A DNA stretch of 36,676 bases, from the NCBI GenBank assembly GCA_030538915.1, contig JAUNTC010000008.1:1-36676 (forward strand), written 5' to 3'. The DNA comes from Lachnospiraceae bacterium. GTDB lineage: Bacteria > Bacillota > Clostridia > Lachnospirales > Lachnospiraceae. The notes beneath the pieces are model-generated. The model did no database searches, was not told the DNA's origin, and saw only the letters and a program-made list of their open reading frames with translations. The translations under genes were made by a program, and so were the position numbers. This document shows, piece after piece, positions 13,771-22,821 of this stretch (position 1 is the stretch's first letter; the number at the start of each line of letters is the position of its first letter).

Positions 13771-16236
13771 ATGAATACAAAAATATCAGTCATTATTCCT
13801 GTATATAACGGTGAAGCTCAATTAAACAGATGTCTGGACAGTGTGTTGGGGCAGACACTTGCAGAAATCGAGGTTCTCTGTGTGGACGATGGATCTACGG
13901 ATCAATCCTTACATATTTTAAAGGCATATGCGGAGAAAGATGCGAGAGTCCATGTGATTGAACAGGAAAATTCTGGCGCAGGCGTTGCCAGAAACAATGC
14001 ATTGACAAATGCTTCCGGGATGTTTGTCGCATTTATGGACAGCGATGATAAGTACCCGGATCCTACAGTGCTGGAAAAGTTGTATGAAGCGGCTGTAACG
14101 CATGATACAAAGATTGCCGGTGGATATTGTAATATTATAAGAGCAGACTACGAAGGACCCAAAACAGAAGACCCGATTGTAGAAATCTGTATGGAAAATC
14201 CAGAAGGGGCATTTGTAAATTATAAAGATTTTCAATATGATTTCAATTATCAAGGTTACATTTATGATCGAAAGTTTCTTGCAGAAAATGATATAAAATT
14301 CCCACCATACCGACGTTTTCAGGATCCACCATTCTTTGTGAAAGCAATGATTTGCGCAAAACGTTTTTTCGCGATCCCAGTCTGCACATATTGTTATTAT
14401 TATACGCATCAAGTATTTACGTGGAATGCGGAGAAGATCAACGATATGGTATGCGGGCACATTGATAATTTGATTTTATCAAAAGAACATGGACAGGAGC
14501 TTCTTCATAAGAATACCGTTGCCCATTTGGAATACAGGTATAAAGATCTTATCGCAGACCAGCTGAATATGGATAATTTGCGTTTGTATGCGCTCTGTGC
14601 TCACGCAAATAGTGTGACAGATTTTGATCTTGTCGAGAAGGCAACGAAGCGAAAAAGGAGAGTGAAAAGGCTTCATATTATGGAGGCGCTGGATGATCGC
14701 CTTGCAAAGCTTCTGCTTTTGGCAAATCCAGAAAAACCACCGGAAGATCGGCTGGAAGATATGATGTTTGGTATTATCAAAGCCTATGAGACAATTGGTG
14801 AGACAGACGAACTTCCACTTGTAGAGAATCTTATTGGACTGCTTGGAAGGCTGCTTATGGAAAACCGTTCTTATGAGGTGCGCAGATGTGTATATGAGTT
14901 CCAAAAGAAAGCGCTTTATAACTGGCTTATCAATAAAGCGATGGAGATTTCAGAGAAAGAGTTTACTTTTTCGTGTGCTTTGCAAAAATTAAACAGTCTC
15001 CCGGGGGCAGTTGCATTTACAGAAAAATTGAAAGAAAGCAGACAGGATAGAGAATGTGACTGCATCTATCGTACGGATTTGGATTTTGATCCTCTCATTT
15101 CCGTGATTATTCCGGTTTATAACGTGGAAGCCTATTTAAGAGAATGTCTGGATAGTGTTGTGAATCAGACTTTAAAAAAAACAGAGATTATCTGTGTGGA
15201 TGATGGATCTACCGACAAGAGTTTTGAAATATTGATGGAATATGCGAAAAAGTATGAGAACATTACTGTTTTACAGCAGAAAAACGCAGGTTTATCGGTA
15301 GCGCGAAACAGTGGAATGAGTTATGCAAATGGAAGGTATATTCATTTCCTGGACAGTGATGACAGTGTGAAGACAGATGCCTATGAAAAACTGATAACTT
15401 ACGCAGATACAAATAATCTGGATGTCATATTCTTTGATGGACAGAGCTTTTATGAGACGAAGGAGTTGCAGAGAGAATATCCGTGGTATAAAAACGGATA
15501 TACGACAAAGACAGCAGATTGTTCGTTTTATGAAAAAGGCGAAATATATTTTGAAAAAGCAGTGTATAGCGATAATTTCAAGATGCATGCAGGAATGTAT
15601 ATGGCAAAAAGAGCATTTGTAGAGAAAGAGAAGCTAAGTTTTATTCCGGGCATACTGCATGAGGATAATTATTATACCGTTAAAATGACGTTGCTGGCGG
15701 GAAGAACAGGCTTTTATAAGGAAGCTTTTTATAACCGCCGTGTGCGGAGAGGGTCATTGACAATCGTTCCATTGGATTTTCGACATGTCTATGGATATTT
15801 TATTACATATATAAAGTTGTATGAATTTCTGTTTGATAAAAACTATGAGGAGAGAGTAAATGAGGCGGTGTGGCTGAAACTAAGGCAGATCGCGCACAAT
15901 GGAATGGCATCTTATACAAAGATTGAAGACGTCAGCCAGCAGTATTATTATCTTGCATTGCCGACGAGAGAGATGATTATGTTCCAGTCTCTTTTTGTAG
16001 ATAATCGACTCCAGCTATTGGATGTAAAAGAGACGCTGAAAGAGACGAAAGTCATTTTACAACGAACTTACGATGAAAAATTTGACCGTGGAGTGGAGAT
16101 CAAACAGTTAAAGAAAGAACTGGAAAATTCCAAAAAAGAACTATCAGGTGTAAGAAATTCGAAGACATATCGCATTGCCAGAGCAATTGGATTCCCGATT
16201 CGGGTCGCACGGAAACTATTCAGAAAACGAAAATAA
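13771..16236 (+). CDS. Tandem two-domain GT2 glycosyltransferase
   Basis: An 821-residue protein with two complete GT-A family 2 domains. The first starts at residue 4 (KISVIIPVYNGE, VDDGSTDQS, metal-binding FMDSDDK near 90). The second starts near residue 446 (SVIIPVYNVEAY, VDDGSTDKS, FLDSDD). Between them is a helical linker of about 200 residues. The C-terminus is a coiled coil carrying LQRTYDEK and GVEIKQLKKE, almost the same words as in the gene upstream, followed by a basic tail (SKTYRIARAIGFPIRVARKL). Such double enzymes often add alternating sugars or disaccharide units. It starts 3 bases after the previous stop and is co-transcribed. Sugars cannot be deduced. Confidence 0.85.
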   Translation: MNTKISVIIPVYNGEAQLNRCLDSVLGQTLAEIEVLCVDDGSTDQSLHILKAYAEKDARVHVIEQENSGAGVARNNALTNASGMFVAFMDSDDKYPDPTVLEKLYEAAVTHDTKIAGGYCNIIRADYEGPKTEDPIVEICMENPEGAFVNYKDFQYDFNYQGYIYDRKFLAENDIKFPPYRRFQDPPFFVKAMICAKRFFAIPVCTYCYYYTHQVFTWNAEKINDMVCGHIDNLILSKEHGQELLHKNTVAHLEYRYKDLIADQLNMDNLRLYALCAHANSVTDFDLVEKATKRKRRVKRLHIMEALDDRLAKLLLLANPEKPPEDRLEDMMFGIIKAYETIGETDELPLVENLIGLLGRLLMENRSYEVRRCVYEFQKKALYNWLINKAMEISEKEFTFSCALQKLNSLPGAVAFTEKLKESRQDRECDCIYRTDLDFDPLISVIIPVYNVEAYLRECLDSVVNQTLKKTEIICVDDGSTDKSFEILMEYAKKYENITVLQQKNAGLSVARNSGMSYANGRYIHFLDSDDSVKTDAYEKLITYADTNNLDVIFFDGQSFYETKELQREYPWYKNGYTTKTADCSFYEKGEIYFEKAVYSDNFKMHAGMYMAKRAFVEKEKLSFIPGILHEDNYYTVKMTLLAGRTGFYKEAFYNRRVRRGSLTIVPLDFRHVYGYFITYIKLYEFLFDKNYEERVNEAVWLKLRQIAHNGMASYTKIEDVSQQYYYLALPTREMIMFQSLFVDNRLQLLDVKETLKETKVILQRTYDEKFDRGVEIKQLKKELENSKKELSGVRNSKTYRIARAIGFPIRVARKLFRKRK

Positions 16237-16253
16237 ACTTTAGGAGAAGCAGT

Positions 16254-17399
16254 ATGAAAAAAGTAACGGTGATCATTCCCGTTTATAATGTAGAAGAATA
16301 TCTGGAAGAATGTATGGAGAGTGTGATCCATCAGACACTGAAAGAGTTGGAGATTCTTTGTGTGAATGACGGATCAACGGATCACTCTCTGCAGATTTTA
16401 GAACAATATGCAAAAAAAGATGACAGGATCCGTATCATTTCACAGGAAAATAGCGGATATGGGAAGGCGATGAACCGTGGACTGGATGCGGCGACCGGAG
16501 AATATATCGGCATTGTGGAGCCGGATGATTATGTGCCATTGAATATGTATGAAGATCTGTATAGAAAAGCAGAAGAAGAGAAACTGGATTTTGTAAAGGC
16601 AGATTTTTACCGGTTTACGACAGAGAAAAATGGCAATAAAAATTTATATTACAATCATTTGAGTGTGAATCCGGAAGATTATGATCATGTATTTAATCCG
16701 AGTGAGACGCCGGAGGCAATTCGGTTTATCATGAATACATGGAGCGGCATTTACAGAAGAGAATTTCTGGAACAGCATAAGATCCGGCATCACGAGACGC
16801 CGGGAGCTTCTTTTCAGGATAATGGATTCTGGTTTCAGACGTTCATTTATGCGAAACGGGCGATGATCCTTGATACGCCTTACTATATGAACCGCCGGGA
16901 TAATCCGAATTCATCGGTAAATAATCGCGAAAAAGTATATTGCATCAATCAGGAATACGACTATATTAAAGATATTTTAATGCAGGATGAAGTGCTGTGG
17001 AAGCGGTTTCGCCATGTATACTGGTTTAAGAAATATCATAATTATCTTGGAACGCTTTGGAGGATCGCAGAAGAATATCGCTATGAATATCTGATGCGGT
17101 TCAGTGAGGAGTTAAAAAGAGGGATTGCATTGGGAGATGTGCTTCCGGATACATTTACAGATAAGACATGGAATAACATTGAGCGTATAGTGAAAGATCC
17201 GGAACATTACTATAAGATGTGTGTATATCCAAGGACAATCAATCAGCAGGTGTTCAGGCAGATTACAAAGCTGGAAGAAGAAAATCAAAAACTCCGTCAG
17301 GAGATTAAGAAGATACGAAGTTCTAAAACATTTCGCCTTGGAAAATTTCTTTTGGGAGGCCCGAGTGAGTTGAAGAAGAAGCTGCACGGAGGAAAATAA
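16254..17399 (+). CDS. GT2 family glycosyltransferase
   Basis: A 381-residue family 2 transferase. It begins VTVIIPVYNVEEYLEE and has VNDGSTDHS for the nucleotide. The usual acidic metal motif appears as EPDDY rather than DSDD, a variant seen in a GT2 subgroup with the QENSGYGKAMNRGL signature that is also present here. After the roughly 230-residue catalytic domain come about 130 helical residues and a shortened version of the operon's C-terminal tail (SSKTFRLGKFLLGGPSELKK). It is cytoplasmic, probably peripheral on the membrane through the basic tail (inference). TAGGAGAAG precedes the ATG; the next gene begins 1 base after its stop. Confidence 0.85.
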   Translation: MKKVTVIIPVYNVEEYLEECMESVIHQTLKELEILCVNDGSTDHSLQILEQYAKKDDRIRIISQENSGYGKAMNRGLDAATGEYIGIVEPDDYVPLNMYEDLYRKAEEEKLDFVKADFYRFTTEKNGNKNLYYNHLSVNPEDYDHVFNPSETPEAIRFIMNTWSGIYRREFLEQHKIRHHETPGASFQDNGFWFQTFIYAKRAMILDTPYYMNRRDNPNSSVNNREKVYCINQEYDYIKDILMQDEVLWKRFRHVYWFKKYHNYLGTLWRIAEEYRYEYLMRFSEELKRGIALGDVLPDTFTDKTWNNIERIVKDPEHYYKMCVYPRTINQQVFRQITKLEEENQKLRQEIKKIRSSKTFRLGKFLLGGPSELKKKLHGGK

Positions 17400-17400
17400 G

Positions 17401-18381
17401 ATGTGTAAAGTATCAGTGATCATTCCGGTCTATAATGGAGAAAGTTATCTGAAACAATGTCTGGACAGCATTATCGGACAGACATTGAAAGAGATTGAGA
17501 TTATATGTGTGAATGACGGTTCAACAGACCGGACAGAACAAATCCTTGAAAAATATGCCGGTGAAAATAAACATATTCATATTATTAATCAGGAAAACGG
17601 CGGAGCAGGCGCCGCAAGAAATGCAGGGCTTCGCATCGCAAAAGGAGAATATTTATCTATTCTGGATGGAGATGATTTCTTCGAACCTGACATGCTGGAA
17701 AAAGCATACAAAAAGGCGAAGGAAAGTCAGGCAGAGCTTCTCGTATTTGGCTCGGATCAGTACTATGAATCCGACAGACAGTATAAAGAGGTGTCCTGGA
17801 CAATCAGAAGGAATGCACTTCCTCCATATCGTCCGATGAACTATCGCACCTTTACCGATAATGTATTCAAAGTGTTCGTAGGATGGACGTGGGATAAACT
17901 TTTTCTTCGAAGCTTTGTTGAAAGAGAAAAACTTTTCTTTCAGGAGCAACGCACATCTAATGACCTGCTTTTTACATTTCTTGCAGTCGTAACAGCTAAG
18001 CGGATTGAAATATTGGACGAAATACTTGTCCATCAGAGAAGAGAAAATAAAAAGTCTCTTTCTAATACAAGAGAACGGTCGTGGACCTGTTTTTACGAGG
18101 CATTGCTGGAGCTTCGAGAACAGCTGCAGGAGAGAGGATTCTATTCGGAGATGGAGCAGGATTATATTAACTATGCATTACATTTTTCTTTATGGAACTT
18201 AGAGACATTAAAGGGTTCAAAAAAAGAAGAGCTGTATCACATCTTGAAAAAATCATGGTTTCGTGAATTGGGTATTGAAGGGAAACCGGAATCCTACTTT
18301 TATATAAAAGGTGAATACCGCAAATATGAAAAGATCAGAAACTTAAGCTGGAGAAAATATGAACGGGAAAATAAAGAATAA
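17401..18381 (+). CDS. GT2 family glycosyltransferase
   Basis: A 326-residue family 2 transferase of one GT-A domain (VSVIIPVYNGESY, VNDGSTDRT, ILDGDDFFEP), followed by a helical C-terminal half with the WTWDKLFLRSFV segment typical of this class. Unlike its three upstream neighbours it lacks the coiled coil and ends soon after the fold. The ATG at 17401 is 1 base past the previous stop and has GGAGG upstream inside that gene. It overlaps the following gene by 23 bases, so translation is coupled. Confidence 0.83.
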   Translation: MCKVSVIIPVYNGESYLKQCLDSIIGQTLKEIEIICVNDGSTDRTEQILEKYAGENKHIHIINQENGGAGAARNAGLRIAKGEYLSILDGDDFFEPDMLEKAYKKAKESQAELLVFGSDQYYESDRQYKEVSWTIRRNALPPYRPMNYRTFTDNVFKVFVGWTWDKLFLRSFVEREKLFFQEQRTSNDLLFTFLAVVTAKRIEILDEILVHQRRENKKSLSNTRERSWTCFYEALLELREQLQERGFYSEMEQDYINYALHFSLWNLETLKGSKKEELYHILKKSWFRELGIEGKPESYFYIKGEYRKYEKIRNLSWRKYERENKE

Positions 18382-19534
18382 TAACGACAATCAAATATCT
18401 GCACCGGCAGTGTCTGTGATCATTCCATTTTACAACGCTGAAAAATATGTGGAAGAGACGCTTCGAACTGTCATGGATCAGACGTTGAAAGAAATCGAGA
18501 TTATCTGTATCAGTGACGGATCTGCCGATGGGTCTGAGGAGATTATAAAAAATCAGATGCGTGTCGATCCTCGCGTTCATTTATACACCCAGGAAAAAAG
18601 TAATGCCGGTGTAGCAAGAAATACCGGACTTTCCTATGCACATGGAAAATACGTTACATTTTGGGATGCGGATGATCTGTTCTGTGAAAGTGCGTTGGAA
18701 GAGCTTTACAAAAAGTCCGAGCAGACGAATGCGGATATATGCGTTTGCGAAGTGAGTGAGCTTCATAAAGACGGAAAGCGTTACGAGACCGGTGGTTATT
18801 TGCAGAAAAAGAAAGTGCCGGATAAAGATCCATTTAATAAATTCGATATGCTGGGGGATATCTTCGGGTTTGCCTCCAACATGGTGTGGAATAAACTGTT
18901 CCGCCGCGCCTTTCTTGTGGGAAACCATCTGGATTTCCAAAATATTAGGCAGGGAAATGACACTGCATTTGTTATGCGCGCTATGTATAAGGCGGACCGG
19001 ATCACGACAGTGTGGAAGAATCTAGTATATTACAGAGTCAACAATTCCACCGGGCTTACGAGCCAGTCGTCGGAGACGTGGAAGTGTCCGTATGAATCCT
19101 TTCAATATACAAAACAATGTCTGGAAAAGGAAGCAGATTTTCCACTCGTAGAAAAAGGTTTTCAAAATAAAATGTTAAAAGGTCTGTATCGATCACTAAA
19201 TATGCAGACATCGTTTGTGTCATACGAAGCACTCTATCAGTTTTTGAAGGAGGAAGGCTTCCGGGAAGCGGGCATCTATGACATGCCAAAAGAAAGCATG
19301 GAAGAAAGCTGGATGTATACAGATCTGCAAATGATAAAGGAACTGTCGCCGGGGGATTTTCTCTTATATAAAGCGAAGGACAGAATGCTCGAACGGGATC
19401 GGTTGAAATTCCGCATCCGCAAGGCGAGAAAAGACTACGCGCTTTTGGTTAGAATGATCGAAAAAGGGAGAAAAATCAAGGCACAACTGAGAAATACGGG
19501 AAAAAGGAACAGTGGAAAAGATGAAACGGGTTAA
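18359..19534 (+). CDS. GT2 family glycosyltransferase
   Basis: A 391-residue family 2 transferase: VSVIIPFYNAEKY, SDGSADGSEE in the donor site (Ala where Thr is usual) and FWDADDLF as the acidic motif. The middle resembles the preceding gene (MVWNKLFRRAFL matching WTWDKLFLRSFV), so the two are likely paralogues. The last 45 residues are basic and helical (RLKFRIRKARKDYALL), with a lysine-rich end that may touch the membrane. The ATG overlaps the previous gene by 23 bases and follows GGAGAAAAT. It is the last gene of the operon, ending inside the terminator hairpin. Confidence 0.84.
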   Translation: MNGKIKNNNDNQISAPAVSVIIPFYNAEKYVEETLRTVMDQTLKEIEIICISDGSADGSEEIIKNQMRVDPRVHLYTQEKSNAGVARNTGLSYAHGKYVTFWDADDLFCESALEELYKKSEQTNADICVCEVSELHKDGKRYETGGYLQKKKVPDKDPFNKFDMLGDIFGFASNMVWNKLFRRAFLVGNHLDFQNIRQGNDTAFVMRAMYKADRITTVWKNLVYYRVNNSTGLTSQSSETWKCPYESFQYTKQCLEKEADFPLVEKGFQNKMLKGLYRSLNMQTSFVSYEALYQFLKEEGFREAGIYDMPKESMEESWMYTDLQMIKELSPGDFLLYKAKDRMLERDRLKFRIRKARKDYALLVRMIEKGRKIKAQLRNTGKRNSGKDETG

Positions 19535-19565
19535 TTTATTGATATTGTCAATAAATTAACCTGTT
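19525..19565 (+). terminator. Terminator hairpin of the glycosyltransferase operon
   Basis: An 18-bp stem (AACGGGTTAATTTATTGA with its complement, one G-T wobble) around a 5-base loop. It overlaps the stop codon of the last gene and is followed by only a broken T run (TGTTTGT). It could also protect the 3' end of the message. Confidence 0.7.
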
Positions 19566-19646
19566 TGTAGATATTAGTGATTAGTCAAAACATGGAAAGT
19601 ATGATATGTTAAACTGTAGACTACCAGGTCATTCAGGAGGGAAAAT

Positions 19647-20981
19647 ATGAGAACAAACAGATGGAAGAAGGCGCTTTCTGTTGCTCTTATCTGCTGTATG
19701 CTGGCTGGAACGGGGCAGGGCTTTACTGTTCATGCACAGGAAGAAGCAGCGCAGGAAGAAGCAGTAGTGACGGCTGTTAAAGCTACGCCAGACACGCTTC
19801 CGGAGGACGGAGGGACGATCACGGTAAAGGCAACCGGAACCGGTCTCACATCCGAAAACTGGGGAGTAGAAATCAGCGCGACTTTGAAAGATGTAGGAAT
19901 GTCCGTATCGGATAAGATACAGCCTGCAGTCAAAGAAGTGAAAAAAGACACTGCAATCATCGAAGTTCCGGAGAACCCGATGAAGAATGATATTGAGTTA
20001 AAGATCAAAGCAGGTGTCAAAAACGGGGAAACAATTGAGGAACAGGCTGAGACAACAGTCTTACTGGAGAAGAAAACAAGAGATATGGTGGAATTTCCAG
20101 TAGAGCAGATCGCACAGACAGGTTCCAATGCGATCACAGCTACCTTCAAGGAAGATATCCAGTTTGGATATGCGGATATGGAGAGAGTTAAGAGCAAAAT
20201 CTATATTGCAAAAATGCACGGTGCATTTGAGAAGATCCGTACGGTATCCGATGAAGATGAAGTGATCATCGAAGGAAATCAGCTTATCGTTCGCTTCAAA
20301 GAAGATTTTCAGAAAAATGAACTTGGAGTGGATTCCGGTCTTTATGTCGGAGCCGGTGCATTAAAAAATGACGACAACAAGTATAACAAAGAAGTTTCAT
20401 GGTCAATCACTACAAAACCAACGATCAGCCAGATTGATCTCAGTAAAGAGGTTCTTGACTATCAGGGTGGAACAGTAACTGCTACACTCAAAGGTGTACG
20501 TGTAGATGAGATTGATATTGAAAAGGATGTAGAAGCGTATTTAACCGGAGCAGGAGAGACAGATGCGGCAGTCGGAACAACGCTTGACGTTGTAAAGACG
20601 GAGAATGGTCCGCAGATGACAGTAACTGTGCCGGAGAATACGACAGACAATACAATGGCCTATGCGATCAATGTAAAGTATAAGGGCATGTTAGTATATG
20701 AAGGAAACAATGGAAACCCGGCGAAGAAGGCAATCATTTCTGTATTGGCAAAGGGAACAGACCCGGCTAAGCAGACATTGGCAACAATGACGATTACCGG
20801 TAATAATAAAGACAACACGGGTGATTCCAATAAAGATATTACAGTAAAAGTATCCCCACAGGTCGGAGAATTAAAAACAGTTCTTCGTCTGTATGGAACA
20901 AATCTTGATTCCAAAATAGTAAAAGTTCGTGCCATCGATGAGAATGGAATTATCTTCCCGGTGTACGACATTCCGGAATGA
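19647..20981 (+). CDS. Secreted Ig-like surface protein, N-terminal part of a gene broken by an in-frame TGA
   Basis: 444 residues with a signal peptide (MRTNRWKKALSVALICCMLAG, cleavage near HA|QEEA at residue 30), then repeated beta-sandwich-like segments of about 90 residues (for example VKATPDTLPEDGGTITVKATG and LDYQGGTVTATLKGV), which resemble Ig-like domains of bacterial adhesins. Reading stops at TGA 20979-20981 in the middle of a strand. The same frame stays open on the other side (DGTLRFVAIAG) and continues to 22010, so the intact gene would encode about 787 residues plus the one at the TGA. If the stop is real, the product is a truncated secreted protein without its C-terminal Big_2 domains. 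GGAGGG precedes the start. It is separated from the glycosyltransferase operon by a terminator. Confidence 0.72.
   Translation: MRTNRWKKALSVALICCMLAGTGQGFTVHAQEEAAQEEAVVTAVKATPDTLPEDGGTITVKATGTGLTSENWGVEISATLKDVGMSVSDKIQPAVKEVKKDTAIIEVPENPMKNDIELKIKAGVKNGETIEEQAETTVLLEKKTRDMVEFPVEQIAQTGSNAITATFKEDIQFGYADMERVKSKIYIAKMHGAFEKIRTVSDEDEVIIEGNQLIVRFKEDFQKNELGVDSGLYVGAGALKNDDNKYNKEVSWSITTKPTISQIDLSKEVLDYQGGTVTATLKGVRVDEIDIEKDVEAYLTGAGETDAAVGTTLDVVKTENGPQMTVTVPENTTDNTMAYAINVKYKGMLVYEGNNGNPAKKAIISVLAKGTDPAKQTLATMTITGNNKDNTGDSNKDITVKVSPQVGELKTVLRLYGTNLDSKIVKVRAIDENGIIFPVYDIPE
20979..20981 (+). other. In-frame TGA interrupting the Big_2 surface-protein gene
   Basis: The frame from 19647 and the frame ending at 22010 are identical. 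Only this codon separates them, and the protein pattern is continuous across it. TGG to TGA is the simplest cause. UGA is used as an ordinary stop by other genes here (for example the HD gene). Confidence 0.75.
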
Positions 20982-21014
20982 GATGGCACCTTACGATTCG
21001 TTGCAATCGCAGGA

Positions 21015-22010
21015 ATGAATAAGAACGGAGCAGTTGGTGATGGAAACAGTCAGCTGATTGAAGTTCTCCCGGCAAGATTCGCCGGAACAAGAACAGACGA
21101 ACCTAAGAAATTTACAATTCAGGTAGCACTGGATGGAAAACATTTCTTGGAAAGTCCGTCCGTAGTATTAAGAGTAGATAATACCGGAATCAGAGAAGAA
21201 ACAGAATATGCATTTACAGATAAAGAAGACATTAGAACAGTCACTGTAAATTACAAAGAAGAGGGAACAGGAAAAGTTCTTTCAAAACCGGATAAATATG
21301 AGGCTTATGCAATCTCAATGGTACAACAGTTTGACATTGCGCCGAAGAATATTCCGGGATATGAAGTAGTGAAAAACGAAGCGGGAGAACCGGTCATCAG
21401 CCCGGCAGTAAAATGGGATAAGGATCTGATCGGGGATGCTGGCCGCAATTACACATACACATATCGCAGATTAAAACCTGCAACTGTAAAAGTGAAAAAA
21501 GTAAAAGTTACAGGTTCTTACAAAAAAGTCGCAGCAGGTAAGAAAGTGAAGCTTACCGCAACGGTTTCACCATCCAATGCGACAAACAAAGCAGTCACAT
21601 GGAAGAGCAGCAATACAAAGGTAGCAACTGTAGATAAATACGGTAATGTGACATTAAAGAAAAAATCAGGTGGCAAGAAAGTTACCATTACAGCTATAGC
21701 AAAAGATGGAAGCAAAGTGAAAGGTACTTACACGATCACTTCCATGAAGGGAATCGTTAAGAAAGTAAGCATTTCCAAAGCAACCTCCATCAAAGCAGGA
21801 AAGACTTTAAAATTAAAAGTAAAAGTAACTGCAAGCAAAGGTGCAAACAAAACAGTCAGATGGACAAGCAGTAATACAAAATATGCAACTGTCACAGCTT
21901 CCGGTAAAGTAACTGCCAAGAAGGCCGGCAAAGGCAAGAAGGTGAAAATCACCGCAGCAGCTACAGATGGAAGTGGAAAGAAGAGTACAGTAACATTGAA
22001 AATCAAATAG
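21015..22010 (+). CDS. MucBP-like/Big_2 C-terminal part of the broken surface-protein gene
   Basis: 331 residues from the first ATG after the nonsense codon; the homologous frame actually runs from 20982. It has no signal peptide and the ATG has only CAGGAATGAAT upstream, so independent secretion is unlikely. Residues about 72-155 resemble a MucBP domain (VTVNYKEEGTGKVLSKPD, IPGYEV, YTYTYRRLK). They are followed by two bacterial Ig-like group 2 domains (AGKKVKLTATVSPSNATNK, TWKSSNTKVATVDKYGNVT and the second copy RWTSSNTKYATVTASGKVT) very rich in lysine, common at the ends of Lachnospiraceae surface proteins. There is no LPXTG motif; anchoring is unclear. Treat it as the second half of one gene with 19647-20981. 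Confidence 0.7.
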   Translation: MNKNGAVGDGNSQLIEVLPARFAGTRTDEPKKFTIQVALDGKHFLESPSVVLRVDNTGIREETEYAFTDKEDIRTVTVNYKEEGTGKVLSKPDKYEAYAISMVQQFDIAPKNIPGYEVVKNEAGEPVISPAVKWDKDLIGDAGRNYTYTYRRLKPATVKVKKVKVTGSYKKVAAGKKVKLTATVSPSNATNKAVTWKSSNTKVATVDKYGNVTLKKKSGGKKVTITAIAKDGSKVKGTYTITSMKGIVKKVSISKATSIKAGKTLKLKVKVTASKGANKTVRWTSSNTKYATVTASGKVTAKKAGKGKKVKITAAATDGSGKKSTVTLKIK

Positions 22011-22051
22011 TACAGTGATCTGGTAGTCACGGAAAAAGCAATCATATTTTA

Positions 22052-22065
22052 TGGGCATATGCCCA
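22052..22065. promoter_or_regulatory. Palindrome matching the crp/DUF134 operator, upstream of the TVP38-ABC operon
   Basis: TGGGCATATGCCCA is a perfect 14-bp palindrome 40 bases before the first gene of the operon. Its core is the same as the GGGCATATG arms at 1801-1834. A possible -10 (CATAAT, 22067-22072) lies directly downstream without a good -35, so the site could also act as an activator site. Confidence 0.6.
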
Positions 22066-22104
22066 ACATAATCAGAAACAAAAACAAGAGGTAAAAGTAA
22101 CGGT

Positions 22105-22821
22105 ATGAACGAAGAGAAGAAACAAGGCAAGCATATAAAACTGATCATATTTATTGGACTCATCCTGGTTATTCTTGTGTTGAATCATATATTTGGCTGG
22201 TCTAAGTATATCGGAGATATTAACAATTTAAAGAGGCTCGATGAGATGGTGGAGAACAATCTGCCGGTAGCACTGGCACTTTACATGGGACTTACAATTG
22301 TAGGCTGTGTAGTGCTGGCACTTCCGGGAATCACCTTTGCCATTGCTGCCGGTCTTCTCTTCGGGCCGCTGCTTGGAACAATTGCATGTTCGGTGGCGAC
22401 GACCATCGGTGCAATGCTGGCATTTATCGCAGGAAGATTTTTCCTGAAAGACAGCATTAAGCCGGCTGCTATGAAGAACAAATATTTGAAAAAATGGTTA
22501 TTTGATGAATCTGGAAATAACGAGATCTTTATTCTTATGATCACAAGACTGGTACCATTGTTCCCATACAATTTACAGAACTTTGCGTATGGAGTAACGG
22601 ACATCAAATTTGTGACCTATTCCGTATGTTCCCTCCTATTCATGTTGCCGGGAACGGCAATGTATACGGTAGGAACAGCCGGACTTGCAGATAAAGAAAA
22701 TCGAATTTTATATATTGGAATCGCAATCGTGCTGGCAGTTATTGTAATAGCAATGGGCGCGTTCCTGAAAAAGAAATATGTACAACCGGAAGAAAGTGTG
22801 GAGAAAGAGCATGAAGCATAG
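22105..22821 (+). CDS. TVP38/TMEM64 (DedA-like, SNARE-associated) membrane protein
   Basis: A 238-residue integral membrane protein of the VTT/DedA superfamily: an N-terminal helix (LIIFIGLILVILVLNHIF), a re-entrant region with the characteristic LPGITFAIAAGLLFGPLLGT and GRFF segments, then RLVPLFPYNLQNFAYGVTDI, and two C-terminal helices. Members are linked to lipid scrambling or flipping and to small-solute transport. The GPLLGT and RLVPLFPYN motifs are diagnostic. It starts after an AAGAGGTAAAAG region and overlaps the next gene by 11 bases, so it is translationally coupled to the fused transferase. Homologues commonly sit beside TIGR04282/TIGR04283 transferases, as here. A role in handling the lipid acceptor or product is an inference. 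Confidence 0.85.
   Translation: MNEEKKQGKHIKLIIFIGLILVILVLNHIFGWSKYIGDINNLKRLDEMVENNLPVALALYMGLTIVGCVVLALPGITFAIAAGLLFGPLLGTIACSVATTIGAMLAFIAGRFFLKDSIKPAAMKNKYLKKWLFDESGNNEIFILMITRLVPLFPYNLQNFAYGVTDIKFVTYSVCSLLFMLPGTAMYTVGTAGLADKENRILYIGIAIVLAVIVIAMGAFLKKKYVQPEESVEKEHEA

Noticed and set aside
13771..18381. Repeated GT2 coding blocks as recent gene duplication
   Set aside because: Protein motifs recur (VIIPVYN, DDGSTD) but the nucleotide sequences are clearly diverged. This is an old family expansion, not a recent repeat.
20979..21010. UGA as a selenocysteine codon
   Set aside because: Only a 5-bp stem (CGATT/AATCG) follows, not a bacterial SECIS of the right size, distance and loop. The protein is an Ig-like surface protein with no redox role.
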